A stretch of 64,000 nt of DNA from Rhizobium aethiopicum (GCF_014197535.1 NZ_JACIFV010000007.1:184049-248048); one strand, 5' to 3'; numbered from the stretch's first letter, positions 47,215-56,237 are shown. Numbers and translations are program-made. The notes: generated from the letters alone by a model not told the origin.

Positions 47215-47862
47215 ATGGATATCGTCGACGAGCCCGCAGATGAGCCGCGCAAAAGAGGCCGGCCTAAAGTCTCCAGCGATGAAGACAAGCGGACGCATAT
47301 CGTCGAGGTCGCCCGCCGCGTTTTCGTAAAATACGGCTATGCCGGAAGCACGACCGCAGTCGTCGCCTCGGAGGCGGGTGTTTCGAAGCAGACGCTCTAC
47401 AAGCTGTTTCAGAGCAAGGAAGAGTTGTTTGCCGCCGTCGTCGGCGCGCATCGGCGGCTGATGCTCGACCTGCCGCAGCCTGCCGAAGATATTCCGATTT
47501 CGGAAAGTCTCCAGCGTATCTTCATGATCGACATGGATGAGGATACGGATGCGGAACGCGCCGGTTTCCTGCAGCTCGTCTTTCGCGAAGCCGCGCAGTT
47601 TCCCGAGCTTATCGACATTCTCCAGCGCGAAGGCATACTCGCCAGCCGGCAGCATCTCGCCGACTGGCTGAGTGATCGCCGGACGGAAGGCAGGCTGTCG
47701 CTGGATGATCCGGAGAGCGGCGCCCGCATGCTGATGGATATGATCTTTGGCGGCATGGGCCCGCCGGAAGGCCGCACGCAGGCCTGGCCCGACCGGAGCC
47801 TGATGCTGACCCATCTTCACCGCTGCATCGCGATCTTCGCCGCCGGCGTCGGCGCCGCTTGA
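47215..47862 (+). CDS. casR: TetR-family repressor (CasR-like)
   Basis: A 215-residue regulator. After a basic N-terminal tail (RKRGRPKVSS) the TetR helix-turn-helix is VARRVFVKYGYAGSTTAVVASEAGVSKQTLYKLF (about residues 32-66, quoted by family). The C-terminal all-helical domain contains AGFLQLVFREAAQFPELIDI, common in rhizobial members. It is divergent from casA, as is the TetR-type repressor of casA in R. etli. The matched palindromes at 47093 and 47921 are its probable binding sites. Its ligand is unknown. Confidence 0.85.
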   Translation: MDIVDEPADEPRKRGRPKVSSDEDKRTHIVEVARRVFVKYGYAGSTTAVVASEAGVSKQTLYKLFQSKEELFAAVVGAHRRLMLDLPQPAEDIPISESLQRIFMIDMDEDTDAERAGFLQLVFREAAQFPELIDILQREGILASRQHLADWLSDRRTEGRLSLDDPESGARMLMDMIFGGMGPPEGRTQAWPDRSLMLTHLHRCIAIFAAGVGAA

Positions 47863-47920
47863 ACTGATGGTGGAGAGATCCCTCCATTTCAAGCTTCCAA
47901 TTCCCGATTGAATGATTTAT

Positions 47921-47936
47921 AGAACTATAGAGTTCC
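47921..47936. promoter_or_regulatory. Second copy of the casA-type palindrome, upstream of the DUF1217 gene
   Basis: AGAACTATAGAGTTCC matches the palindrome at 47093 in both arms (GAACT/AGTTC) with the centre ATAG. It lies in the 212-base gap after casR and about 140 bases before the DUF1217 start. Confidence 0.65.
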
Positions 47937-48074
47937 ATTAAGTCGATTCGGCCGCATGTCCGTGGCTGTGCCTCGCCATGACCGGCGACGATATCCCAGC
48001 AAAGATCAGAAGTTCGCCGTGGTTGCCGGCAGGCTTTCGCGCGGTACCGCCGTGCCTATTGGAAGGGACAGACG

Positions 48075-50258
48075 TTGGTTTCAACCTATGTAAGCTATCT
48101 CGCGGTCGCGCGGAATCTCAACGCCAGTCTCTCCAGCGTGGCGTCCCAGGCAACGGTTGCCCGCGACAGCGCCTATTACAAGGAAAACATCGACAAGGTC
48201 ACCACCGTCGACGAGTTCATGAGCGATTACAAGCTCTACTCCTACGCCATGAAGGCCTACGGCCTCGAAGACATGACCTATGCCAAGGCCTTCATGAAGA
48301 AGGTGCTGGAGAGCGACCTCAGTGATTCATCGAGTTTTGCCAACAGCTTGAGCGACGGTCGTTATGCCGAGTTCGCCGCCGCCTTCAAATTCTCCGGCGA
48401 GACGAAGACGGCGCAATCGGATGCGCAGCGGGACAGCCTGCTCGACGCTTACGAAGAGTCCTTCGATACCGAGGCCGAGAACATCGAGGATGAGACCGAT
48501 TATTTCGAGGAGAATATCTCGTCGATCACATCGGTCGACGATTTGCTGTCGAGTTCGCGGCTGAAGAACTATGTGCTGACGGCTTTCGGCCTCAGCACCG
48601 AATACACCTCGACCAGCTTTCTGAAGAGTGTTCTGACCAGCGATCTCGACGACTCCGAGAGTTTCGTCAACCAGCTCGACGACGATGTCTATGTCAGCCT
48701 GGCAAAGGCTTTCAATTTCAGCGAGGACGGCTCGGTCGACGGCGAGGTGATGTCGGAAGACCAGCTATCGCTGGTGACAAGCGCTTATGCCGTGGCGTCG
48801 TCGACGATCGCTTCCACCGAGACCGGGGAGGCTTATGATACTTATTTCGCTGCACAGATCGGAAACATCACCTCCGTCGATCAATTAATGAGCGACGACA
48901 AGCTGGTGTCCTATCTCAGAACGGCCTACGGTCTTTCCGACACCGAAACAGACAACTTCATCTCCGCGGCCCTGAAAAGCGCCGACACCGCCGACGCGAT
49001 TGGCTTGTCCGACCTGCACGACGCCTTCAATTTCGATGAGGACGGCGCGCTTGCCGACGGCGACACGGCCCAGACGTCAGAACAGACGGCCGCGACCACG
49101 GCGGCCTTCGATGAAAACTACCAGGTGCTGATCGCAAACACCGACACGGAAGATGCGGTCGACAATTATACGACGCGCATTGCCAGCGTCACCTCGATCG
49201 ACGATTTCCTGGTGTCGAACGGCGATGATGACGATGACGACAACGACGATCTCCCTGAATTATGGGAGATGGCGCTGCGGGCCTTTGGCATAGACTCTGG
49301 CGAGGTCTCGAAAAGCGAAGTCCGGAAGATCCTCGAAAGTGATCCCAGCGATCCGAAGAGCTATGTCAACAGCTTGAAGGACGATCGGTTCGAAGCGTTT
49401 CGCAATGCCTTCAACTTCGACAGCGAAGGCGATGTGACCGTCCCGCTGCAGGCGATGTCGGAATCCGTCGTCGACGACTATGCCGCCTATTACAAGCAGA
49501 ACAAGATCCGCTATCTCGAAGGCGATGAGCTGACCGAGGCGACCGACGCCGCGGATGAGGAGATCACCTATTTCCGCGACCAGATGGCGACGATCACCTC
49601 TGCCAGCGAGTTTCTCGCCGACGACCGGCTGGTTGCCTTTGCGCTCGAGGCCAAGGGCTTGGATCCGGAGGACGTCACGTCGGAAGATCTGGAGAAGATG
49701 TTTTCCTCCGACCTCGACGACGAGGACAGCTACGTCAACAAGCTCGAAGACAACCGCTTCGCCGAACTGGTCGGCTCGTTCAATTTTGACCAGGACGGAA
49801 ATATCTCGGCCGATCCCAGCGGGGCGGTGCAGCAGCGCGGCGACGTCCTGGAGACGGTCGACGCCTATGTCAGGCTGACGCTCGAGGATGATCAGGGCGA
49901 CAGCAACACCGGCGTGCGCCTTGCACTCTATTTCGAACGCAAGGCGCCTGAAATTTCGAGTGCCTATGACATTTTGGGCGACAGCGCGCTGTTCGAATTT
50001 TTCACCACGAGCTTCAACCTGTCCAGCTATGTCTCGAATATGGACGTCGACAAGCAGGCCGAGATGATCGAGAATTTCATCAACATCAAGGACCTCGCCG
50101 ATCCGGACAAGGTCGACGATCTGATCAAGCGCTTTACCGCCATGTACGATATGGCCAACGGCACCGGCACCACGTCCACGGCACTTTCCATCCTGACCGG
50201 CTCGGCGACGATCAGCGCCGATACGCTGCTTGCGATGGCACAATTGAAAAGCGGCTGA
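48075..50258 (+). CDS. DUF1217 repeat protein, 727 residues
   Basis: A large acidic protein made of about five or six diverged units of 90-110 residues. Each has the pattern N-I-x-x-I-T-S-V-D-D-hydrophobic ... L-x-x-Y-x-x-x-A-F-G-L, and most end near FNFxxDG (seen around residues 35-115, 140-220, 250-330, 360-445, 495-590, and a divergent last one). An aspartate-rich insert (SNGDDDDDDNDDL, about 381-393) lies in the fourth unit. The TTG start at 48075 has GGAAGGGA 6 bases upstream and gives the family opening VSTYVSYLAVARNLNASL. DUF1217 genes commonly occur in alphaproteobacterial flagellar clusters. There is no signal peptide. The function is unknown; placement suggests casR control and a flagellar or secretion link. 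Confidence 0.8.
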   Translation: MVSTYVSYLAVARNLNASLSSVASQATVARDSAYYKENIDKVTTVDEFMSDYKLYSYAMKAYGLEDMTYAKAFMKKVLESDLSDSSSFANSLSDGRYAEFAAAFKFSGETKTAQSDAQRDSLLDAYEESFDTEAENIEDETDYFEENISSITSVDDLLSSSRLKNYVLTAFGLSTEYTSTSFLKSVLTSDLDDSESFVNQLDDDVYVSLAKAFNFSEDGSVDGEVMSEDQLSLVTSAYAVASSTIASTETGEAYDTYFAAQIGNITSVDQLMSDDKLVSYLRTAYGLSDTETDNFISAALKSADTADAIGLSDLHDAFNFDEDGALADGDTAQTSEQTAATTAAFDENYQVLIANTDTEDAVDNYTTRIASVTSIDDFLVSNGDDDDDDNDDLPELWEMALRAFGIDSGEVSKSEVRKILESDPSDPKSYVNSLKDDRFEAFRNAFNFDSEGDVTVPLQAMSESVVDDYAAYYKQNKIRYLEGDELTEATDAADEEITYFRDQMATITSASEFLADDRLVAFALEAKGLDPEDVTSEDLEKMFSSDLDDEDSYVNKLEDNRFAELVGSFNFDQDGNISADPSGAVQQRGDVLETVDAYVRLTLEDDQGDSNTGVRLALYFERKAPEISSAYDILGDSALFEFFTTSFNLSSYVSNMDVDKQAEMIENFINIKDLADPDKVDDLIKRFTAMYDMANGTGTTSTALSILTGSATISADTLLAMAQLKSG

Positions 50259-50615
50259 GTCGCTTCTCCGGCGGGTAACGCCCCTTCAAAAAAGAGACCG
50301 CGTGGCTAAATCCATCAAGGCCCTGTGAATATTCGTGTGCACGCCGGTCTGCGCGGCGATGACGCCTGTTGCGGTGCCTGAAGGTCTTCCGCTTCCTATA
50401 TCCTGCCGCCAGAGGCTGTCGGCGCTGCTGCGAGCGCTACCGAAAACCAACCGGAAAATGCTGCGCTGCCAAAAAAATCGCCAAGCACTCTGCTGCGCGT
50501 TTTTTCGGCATGCCCCATTGACAATTCACCGCCGATGGCACTTGATATCGAAATCCAATAAAACAGACAGATGTCCAGTATATTGGATCATCGAAACATC
50601 TACAAGGGGAACGCC
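50259..50615. other. Intergenic gap, regulatory only
   Basis: No credible gene is visible in this 357-base stretch. It contains an inverted repeat at 50553-50588 close to the next operon and must include the terminator of the DUF1217 gene, although no strong hairpin with a T-run was identified. Confidence 0.5.
50553..50588. promoter_or_regulatory. Inverted repeat before amino-acid transporter 1
   Basis: ATCCAATA (50553-50560) and TATTGGAT (50581-50588) are perfect 8-base arms 20 bases apart. Within it, TCCAGTATATTGGA (50575-50588) is a near-palindrome of GntR-operator size. It lies 28 bases before the binding-protein start and may bind the GntR/FCD regulator encoded at 53950. Confidence 0.45.
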
Positions 50616-51455
50616 ATGATCATTTCCTTTCGCGCCGGCCTGATGTCGCTGGCCGTCGCCGCCTTGGTGTCGACGCCTGTGCTCGCCGAGGGCAGCAAGC
50701 TCGACGAAGTGCTGGCCCGCGGCCATCTCGTGCTCGGCACAGGCAGCACCAATGCGCCCTGGCACTTCAAGAGCGCGGACGACAAGCTTCAGGGCTTCGA
50801 TGTCGATATGGGCCACATCGTCGCCAAGGCTCTGTTCGGCGATCCGGATAAGATCGAATATGTCAACCAGTCGTCGGACGCCCGCATTCCGAACATCACC
50901 ACCGATAAGGTCGATATCACCTGCCAGTTCATGACTGTTACGGGCGAACGCGCCCAGCAGGTTGCCTTCACCATTCCCTATTATCGTGAGGGCGTCGGCC
51001 TGATGCTCAAGGCGGACGGAAAATATGCCGATTATGCCGCCCTGAAGGCTGCCGGCTCCTCGGTCACCATCTCGGTTCTCCAGAACGTCTATGCCGAAGC
51101 TATGGTGCACGCCGCATTGCCGGAGGCGACCGTCGACCAGTATGAATCCGTCGACCTGATCTATCAGGCGCTGGAGTCGGGGCGCGCCGATGCCGCCGCC
51201 ACGGACCAGTCGTCGCTCGCCTGGTACATGACGCAGAACCAGGGCCGCTACAAGGACGCCGGCTACGGCTGGAACCCACAGACCTATGCCTGCGCCGTCA
51301 AGCGCGGTGATCAGGATTGGCTGAACTTCGTCAACACCGCTCTTCACGAAGCGATGACCGGTGTCGACTTCGACTTTTACGCCAAATCCTACAAGACCTG
51401 GTTCGGCAAAGATCTGACGCCGCCGCAGATCGGTTTTCCGGTCGAATTCAAGTAA
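50616..51455 (+). CDS. Amino-acid ABC transporter 1, periplasmic binding protein
   Basis: A 279-residue family 3 solute-binding protein. The signal peptide is residues 1-24 (VSTPVLA-EGS). The mature part has LARGHLVLGTGSTNAPWHFKSADDKLQGFDVDMGHIVAKALFG and later YYREGVGLMLKADGKY, typical of polar amino-acid or opine binders. Two cysteines (DITCQFMTV and TYACAVKRG) may form a disulfide. ATG 50616 follows AAGGGG. It heads a four-gene operon with two permeases and an ATPase. The substrate cannot be read from sequence. Confidence 0.9.
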   Translation: MIISFRAGLMSLAVAALVSTPVLAEGSKLDEVLARGHLVLGTGSTNAPWHFKSADDKLQGFDVDMGHIVAKALFGDPDKIEYVNQSSDARIPNITTDKVDITCQFMTVTGERAQQVAFTIPYYREGVGLMLKADGKYADYAALKAAGSSVTISVLQNVYAEAMVHAALPEATVDQYESVDLIYQALESGRADAAATDQSSLAWYMTQNQGRYKDAGYGWNPQTYACAVKRGDQDWLNFVNTALHEAMTGVDFDFYAKSYKTWFGKDLTPPQIGFPVEFK

Positions 51456-51468
51456 CCGCCATGCGGGG

Positions 51469-51486
51469 CGGGAGTTTAATCCCGCT
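51469..51486 (+). terminator. Intercistronic hairpin after binding-protein gene
   Basis: GCGGGA and TCCCGC form a 6-base stem with the loop GTTTAA, shortly after the binding-protein stop. No T-run follows. It resembles the hairpins after the other binding-protein genes in this window. Confidence 0.45.
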
Positions 51487-51612
51487 CCGCTGGAACGGAA
51501 TGATTTAGGTCTGGTCGGCCTAATCTTCCGGTTCTGAAGTGAATGGTTAGAGGATGACGCCGTTCGAACCGCTTGCACGTTCGGCATCATGCTCCGGTCT
51601 GAAAGGACCCGC

Positions 51613-52275
51613 ATGGGTTACACGCTGAATTTCGCTGCCGTCTGGCGCAATTTCGACTTTCTCTTAAGCGGACTTGCTCTCAGCCTCGGCCTTGCCGTGA
51701 TCTCGATCCTGATCGGGGCCGCAATCGGCCTTATCGTGGCTTTCGCGCTGACGTCGAGGAGCCGCTTCGCGCTCGCGCCGGCGCGCGTCTACGTCACCGT
51801 CATTCGCAATCTGCCGATTCTCGTCCTGGTGCTTTTCGCCTTTTTCGCGCTGCCGCAGATGGGCTTGCGCCTCGACAAGATGAAGAGCTTCGTGCTGGTT
51901 CTCTCGCTCTATTCCGGCGCCTATCTGGCCGAGGTGTTCCGCGCCGGACTGCTGTCGATCCCGAGAGGACTGACGGAAGCCGGGCTCGCCATCGGCCTGA
52001 CGGCAATGCAGATCCGCAGCTCGATCATCGCCCCGCTGATGCTGCGCAACGTGCTGCCATCGCTCTCCTCGACGATCATCTCGCTCTTCAAGGACACCTC
52101 GCTCGCCGCCGCGATCGCCGTGCCAGAGCTGACCTTTGCCGCCCGCAAGATCAATGTCGAGAGCTTCCGCGTCATAGAAACATGGCTGGTTACATCAGCC
52201 CTCTATGTCGCGACCTGTTTCCTCATCGCCGCCTTGATGCGCCTCATTGAGCGCCGTCTGGCCCTGCCGAGATAG
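51613..52275 (+). CDS. Amino-acid ABC transporter 1, permease a
   Basis: A 220-residue HisM/GlnP-type permease with an early membrane segment FLLSGLALSLGLAVISILIGAAIGL, the conserved VTVIRNLPILVLVLFAFFALP, and the EAA loop PRGLTEAGLAIGLTAMQIRSSIIAPLMLRNVLPS. ATG 51613 is used rather than a start eight codons upstream. Its stop lies 5 bases before the next permease. Confidence 0.9.
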   Translation: MGYTLNFAAVWRNFDFLLSGLALSLGLAVISILIGAAIGLIVAFALTSRSRFALAPARVYVTVIRNLPILVLVLFAFFALPQMGLRLDKMKSFVLVLSLYSGAYLAEVFRAGLLSIPRGLTEAGLAIGLTAMQIRSSIIAPLMLRNVLPSLSSTIISLFKDTSLAAAIAVPELTFAARKINVESFRVIETWLVTSALYVATCFLIAALMRLIERRLALPR

Positions 52276-52280
52276 TTCCG

Positions 52281-52940
52281 ATGTCTCACACCTTTCTCGA
52301 ACAACTCTGGATCGCCCGTTACGTCATCATGAACGGCATGGCCATGACCGTGTCGATCTCGCTGCTGGCCATTCTCGCCGGCTCCGTTCTCGGCGTTTTT
52401 GTCGGCCTGGCACTGGTTTACGGCGGCATTGTCTTACGTCTCCTCGTGCGTGCCTATACGGATATCATCCGCGGCACACCGGTGCTCGTGCTCGTGCTGG
52501 CAAGCTATTACGTCTCCGCCGCGGTCGGTCTCGATCTCGGACCGTTCTCCGCTGGCGTCCTCGCCCTTGCCATCTTCTGCTCTTCCCATGTCGGCGAAAT
52601 CGTGCGCGGCGCGCTTCAGGCGATCCCGAAGGGTCAGACCGAAGCCGCCAAGGCGATCGGCCTAACCTTTACCCAGACGTTCACCTCGGTGCTGTGGCCG
52701 CAGGCCATGCGCCAGTGTCTGCCGGCCTGGGTGAATACGGCGGCCGAGATGGTGAAGGCCTCGACGCTGCTCTCCGTCATCGGCGTCGCGGAGCTTCTCC
52801 TGCGCACGCAAGAGATCATTTCCCGCAATTTCATGAGCCTCCAGTTCTATTTTCTGGCCGGCGGTCTCTATTTCATCGTCAACTACGGCATCGAGCACTT
52901 CGGCAAATATGTCGAGCGCAAGACCGCCCTGCCGTCCTGA
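52281..52940 (+). CDS. Amino-acid ABC transporter 1, permease b
   Basis: A 219-residue permease of the same family. It has YTDIIRGTPVLVLVLASYYVSAAVG and the EAA loop PKGQTEAAKAIGLTFTQTFTSVLWPQAMRQCLP. It pairs with the permease encoded just upstream, and the ATPase gene follows after 12 bases. Confidence 0.9.
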   Translation: MSHTFLEQLWIARYVIMNGMAMTVSISLLAILAGSVLGVFVGLALVYGGIVLRLLVRAYTDIIRGTPVLVLVLASYYVSAAVGLDLGPFSAGVLALAIFCSSHVGEIVRGALQAIPKGQTEAAKAIGLTFTQTFTSVLWPQAMRQCLPAWVNTAAEMVKASTLLSVIGVAELLLRTQEIISRNFMSLQFYFLAGGLYFIVNYGIEHFGKYVERKTALPS

Positions 52941-52952
52941 GGAGACTTCCCG

Positions 52953-53723
52953 ATGGCCAAGACCATTCTCGACATCAAGGGTCTGCGCAAGACTTACGGT
53001 ATCCACGAAGTTCTCAAGGGCGTCGATTGCGCCGTGCAGGAAGGCGAGGTCATCTCCATCATCGGCTCGTCCGGCTCCGGCAAGACCACCTTGCTGCGCT
53101 GCGTCAACATGCTCGAGGAATTCCAGGGCGGCACGATCAGACTCGACGGCGAGGAGATCGGCTATCACGTCGACGGCGCGACGCGGCGGCGCAAGAGCGA
53201 GAAGGAGATTGCGCGCCAGCGCGCGCTGACCGGCATGGCTTTTCAGCAGTTCAATCTCTTCCCGCATATGAGTGCTGCCGAAAACGTCATGCTCGGCCTC
53301 GTCAAGGTGAAGAAGATGACGAAGCCGGACGCCCGCATCATTGCTGAAAAATGGCTCGACCGGGTCGGCCTCGCCGCCCGCGCCAGCCATTATCCCGGAC
53401 AGCTCTCCGGCGGCCAGCAGCAGCGTGTCGCAATTGCCCGCGCCATCGCCATGTCGCCGCGGCTGATGCTGTTCGATGAGGTGACCTCCGCGCTCGACCC
53501 GGAACTGGTGGGCGAAGTGCTGCAGGTGATCAAGGGGCTTGCCGCCGATGGCATGACCATGCTGCTCGTCACCCATGAGATGCGTTTCGCTTACGAGGTT
53601 TCGTCCCGCGTGATCTTCATGAACCAGGGCATCATCTGCGAGGAGGGCGATCCCAAGGAAATGTTCGTGCGCCCGAAGACCGAACGGTTGGCGGAATTTC
53701 TCAAAACCTCGAGCTTCAACTAA
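52953..53723 (+). CDS. Amino-acid ABC transporter 1, ATPase
   Basis: A 256-residue polar-amino-acid ABC ATPase: Walker [11 protein letters not shown] (about residues 36-45), Q-loop [10 protein letters not shown], signature LSGGQQQRV, Walker [13 protein letters not shown], switch His in VTHEMRF. A basic insert ([19 protein letters not shown]) before the Q-loop is a subfamily trait also seen in the EhuA-type ATPase. It is the last gene of the 50616-53723 operon. Confidence 0.92.
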   Translation: MAKTILDIKGLRKTYGIHEVLKGVDCAVQEGEVISIIGSSGSGKTTLLRCVNMLEEFQGGTIRLDGEEIGYHVDGATRRRKSEKEIARQRALTGMAFQQFNLFPHMSAAENVMLGLVKVKKMTKPDARIIAEKWLDRVGLAARASHYPGQLSGGQQQRVAIARAIAMSPRLMLFDEVTSALDPELVGEVLQVIKGLAADGMTMLLVTHEMRFAYEVSSRVIFMNQGIICEEGDPKEMFVRPKTERLAEFLKTSSFN

Positions 53724-53944
53724 AAAGGCGATGGCGGGCTCGCCCCGTCAGATCGCCGGCGTCGCCTCAAGTCGGGCGGGGTCTTGAGCGGCGGCATCGG
53801 CCAGAGGGCCAATGTCGGGGGAGGGAGAGCGCCTGCACAATTTACGTTCAGTCTGCATTCCCGGCAGGCAAATTTTCCACCAAAAATCCGGGGCGGTTTG
53901 AAAAGCCTGAGCGCGGGGTTTTTGGCACGGGCTTTGCTTGCTGT

Positions 53945-53956
53945 CTTGTATGCAAG
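53945..53956. promoter_or_regulatory. Palindrome across the GntR start codon
   Basis: CTTGTATGCAAG is symmetric at 10 of 12 positions and overlaps the ATG at 53950. Short palindromes of this kind around GTAT are typical of FCD-type GntR operators, so it may be a self-regulation site. Confidence 0.4.
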
Positions 53957-54699
53957 AGAGCCACACATCCGAGACCGCGCAGAAATCCATTGAGGCAACG
54001 ATCGTCTCCGGGATCCTTTCTGCCAAGATCCGGCCGGGCACGCGGCTTGGCGAAAATCAGCTGGCGGCGCTCTTCGGCGTGTCGCGAACCCGTGTTCGTG
54101 AAGCGATGATGCGTCTGGAGACGCGCGGCATCGTGCATGTCAGCCCCCGGCGCGGCTGGTTCGTCGTCGAGCCGTCCGCTGAGGATGCGATCGCCGTCTA
54201 CGAGGCGAGGCGTGTCGTCGAGGCGGGATTGCTGCGCAGCATGGCCGTGCTGACAGAGGAGGGATGCAAGGCTCTCGCTACCCATCTGAACGAGGAGCGG
54301 AACGCGATGGCGGCGGGCGACCGCCAGCGCCTGACCTATTTGATGGGCGATTTCCATATCCGCATCGCGGAATTGAGCGGCAACACCATCATCGCTGACA
54401 TCCTGCGCGACCTGACCGCGAGGACGATCCTCATTTCGATGCTCTATCAATCCGAATTTCATGCGGCGCAGTCGCACGAGGGGCACTGCCGTATTTTCCA
54501 AGCCATGCAGACAGGTGATTTCGTCAGAGCTGCGCAGCTCTCCGTCGAACATCTTGATGAAGTGGAAATGGGCCTCGACCTGACGGCGCGCTCGGATCCA
54601 CTTTCGGATCTGCGCAGTTCGCTGTCGCTTCCGCCCAGGACCGCGTCCTCCATTTCCCAGCAGCCACACCCAAAAATCACACCTTCAAAGGAGCAATGA
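53950..54699 (+). CDS. GntR-family regulator, FCD subfamily
   Basis: A 249-residue regulator. The N-terminal winged helix is KSIEATIVSGILSAKIRPGTRLGENQLAALFGVSRTRVREAMMRL (about residues 12-56, quoted by family). The FCD effector domain follows with the metal-ligand pattern (FHIRIAEL and HEGHCRIFQAM histidines). Its stop lies 4 bases before the binding-protein gene at 54704, so it is co-transcribed with transporter 2, and it may also control transporter 1. FCD regulators bind small organic or amino acids. Confidence 0.9.
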   Translation: MQESHTSETAQKSIEATIVSGILSAKIRPGTRLGENQLAALFGVSRTRVREAMMRLETRGIVHVSPRRGWFVVEPSAEDAIAVYEARRVVEAGLLRSMAVLTEEGCKALATHLNEERNAMAAGDRQRLTYLMGDFHIRIAELSGNTIIADILRDLTARTILISMLYQSEFHAAQSHEGHCRIFQAMQTGDFVRAAQLSVEHLDEVEMGLDLTARSDPLSDLRSSLSLPPRTASSISQQPHPKITPSKEQ

Positions 54700-54703
54700 A
54701 CAC

Positions 54704-55489
54704 ATGCTGACAAGACGAATCTTCTTCGCAATCGCAGCCCTGGCCGCGACTTTCAGCTTCACCTCGCCGTCTCACGCCGATGCGCTCGCCGACATCACGG
54801 CGCGCGGTACGCTGCGTGTCGCAGTCCCGCAAGATTTCCCGCCTTTCGGCAGCGTTGGTACCGATATGGCGCCGATGGGCTACGATATCGACATGGCCAA
54901 TCTCATTGCCGAAAAGCTTGGAGTCAAAGCCGAGCTCGTGCCGGTCACGAGTGCCAACCGCGTCCCCTATCTGCAGACGAACAAGGTCGATCTCGTGATA
55001 TCGAGCCTCGGCAAGAACCCGGAGCGCGAAAAGGTGATCGATTTCTCGGTCGCCTATGCGCCCTTCTTCAACGGCGTGTTCGGGCCGGCCGATCTTTCGG
55101 TCGCCAAGGCGGAAGATCTCGCCGGCAAGAGCATCGGCGTCACGCGCGGCGCCGTCGAGGATCTCGAGCTGACGAAGATCGCCCCGGCCGATGCGACGAT
55201 CAAACGTTATGAGGACAATAACGGCACTATCTCGGCCTTCCTGTCCGGTCAGGTCGACATCATCGCCACCGGCAACGTCGTGGCGGCTGCGATCCTCGCC
55301 AAAAATCCTCCCAAACGCCCGGAGCTGAAGTTCCTCATCAAGAACTCGCCCTGCTACATCGGCCTCAACAAGGAACAGTCCGCGCTTCTGGAGAAGGTGA
55401 ACGGCATCGTCGCCGCCGCCAAAGCCGATGGCAGCTTGAATGCCATTTCGCAAAAGTGGCTCGGCGCCGGTCTGCCGTCCGATCTGTAA
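54704..55489 (+). CDS. Amino-acid ABC transporter 2, periplasmic binding protein
   Basis: A 261-residue family 3 binding protein. The signal peptide is about residues 1-25 (PSHA-DAL). The mature protein begins ADITARGTLRVAVPQDFPPFGSVG, then GYDIDMANLIAEKLGVKAELVPVTSANRVPYL, with DLVISSLGKNPEREKVIDFS, all standard for the family. The ATG at 54704 follows AGGAG. The ligand is unknown. It is clearly distinct from the binding protein at 50616. Confidence 0.9.
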   Translation: MLTRRIFFAIAALAATFSFTSPSHADALADITARGTLRVAVPQDFPPFGSVGTDMAPMGYDIDMANLIAEKLGVKAELVPVTSANRVPYLQTNKVDLVISSLGKNPEREKVIDFSVAYAPFFNGVFGPADLSVAKAEDLAGKSIGVTRGAVEDLELTKIAPADATIKRYEDNNGTISAFLSGQVDIIATGNVVAAAILAKNPPKRPELKFLIKNSPCYIGLNKEQSALLEKVNGIVAAAKADGSLNAISQKWLGAGLPSDL

Positions 55490-55506
55490 GGAAACCGGGT
55501 CTCGCG

Positions 55507-55536
55507 CATGTCATCCCGCCTCCGCGGGATGACATG
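55507..55536 (+). terminator. Strong intercistronic hairpin (REP-like) after binding-protein gene
   Basis: CATGTCATCCCGC and GCGGGATGACATG form a perfect 13-base stem with a 4-base loop, the strongest hairpin in the window, between the binding-protein and first permease genes. No T-run follows. It looks like a dispersed REP-type unit that protects upstream mRNA. Confidence 0.65.
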
Positions 55537-55565
55537 CCCTCCGTCACCGCAAGAGGGGACATTCC

Positions 55566-56237
55566 TTGAGCTACCATTTCGAATTCGGCTGGCTGCTTCA
55601 ATATTATCCCGAGATCATCAAGGGTGTGCTGATCACTCTGGAGCTTATCGCGATCGGCGGTGTGCTCGGCATTTCGCTCGGCATCGTCTGCGCCTGGGTG
55701 CGGGCGCTCGGCCGGGTCTGGCTGAAGCCGGTCATTGCGGCCTATGTGGAACTGATCCGCAACACCCCGTTCCTGATCCAGCTTTTCTTCATCTTTTTTG
55801 GCCTGCCGTCGCTCGGCCTCCACCTTTCCGAATTGACAGCCGCCAACCTTGCGATGGTCGTCAACCTTGGCGCCTATAGCTGCGAGATTATCCGCGCCGG
55901 CATTCAGGCAACGCCGAAAGGCCAGTTCGAGGCCGGCGAGAGCCTCGCCATGACGCGCTTCGAGACCTTCCGCCACGTCGTGCTCGTACCGTCGCTGCAG
56001 CGCATCTGGCCGGCGCTGTCGTCGCAGGTGGTCATCGTCATGCTCGGCTCGGCGGTCGTATCGCAGATTGCCGCCGAGGATCTGACCTTCGCCGCGAATT
56101 TCATCCAATCGCGAACCTTCCGAGCCTTCGAGGCCTACATCGTCTCGACATCAATCTATCTCGCGCTGGCGATCCTGCTGCGGCAGGTGCTGGGCCTGAT
56201 CGGCTGGTTCATTTTCCCGAGGAGAGCAGCACGATGA
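55566..56237 (+). CDS. Amino-acid ABC transporter 2, permease a
   Basis: A 223-residue HisM/GlnP-type permease starting at TTG 55566, with AGAGGGGA 6-10 bases upstream; no in-frame ATG lies near the N-terminus. It has AYVELIRNTPFLIQLFFIFFGLPSLG and the EAA loop PKGQFEAGESLAMTRFETFRHVVLVPSLQR. Its end overlaps the next permease start by four bases. Confidence 0.88.
   Translation: MSYHFEFGWLLQYYPEIIKGVLITLELIAIGGVLGISLGIVCAWVRALGRVWLKPVIAAYVELIRNTPFLIQLFFIFFGLPSLGLHLSELTAANLAMVVNLGAYSCEIIRAGIQATPKGQFEAGESLAMTRFETFRHVVLVPSLQRIWPALSSQVVIVMLGSAVVSQIAAEDLTFAANFIQSRTFRAFEAYIVSTSIYLALAILLRQVLGLIGWFIFPRRAAR

Noticed and set aside
47098..47892. 264-codon minus-strand frame opposite casR
   Set aside because: The plus strand has a clear TetR protein; the minus frame is its shadow.
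50335..50619. 94-codon open frame before amino-acid transporter 1
   Set aside because: The product is rich in Cys/Arg/Pro with no ribosome-binding site, and it overlaps the probable operator and the true binding-protein start.
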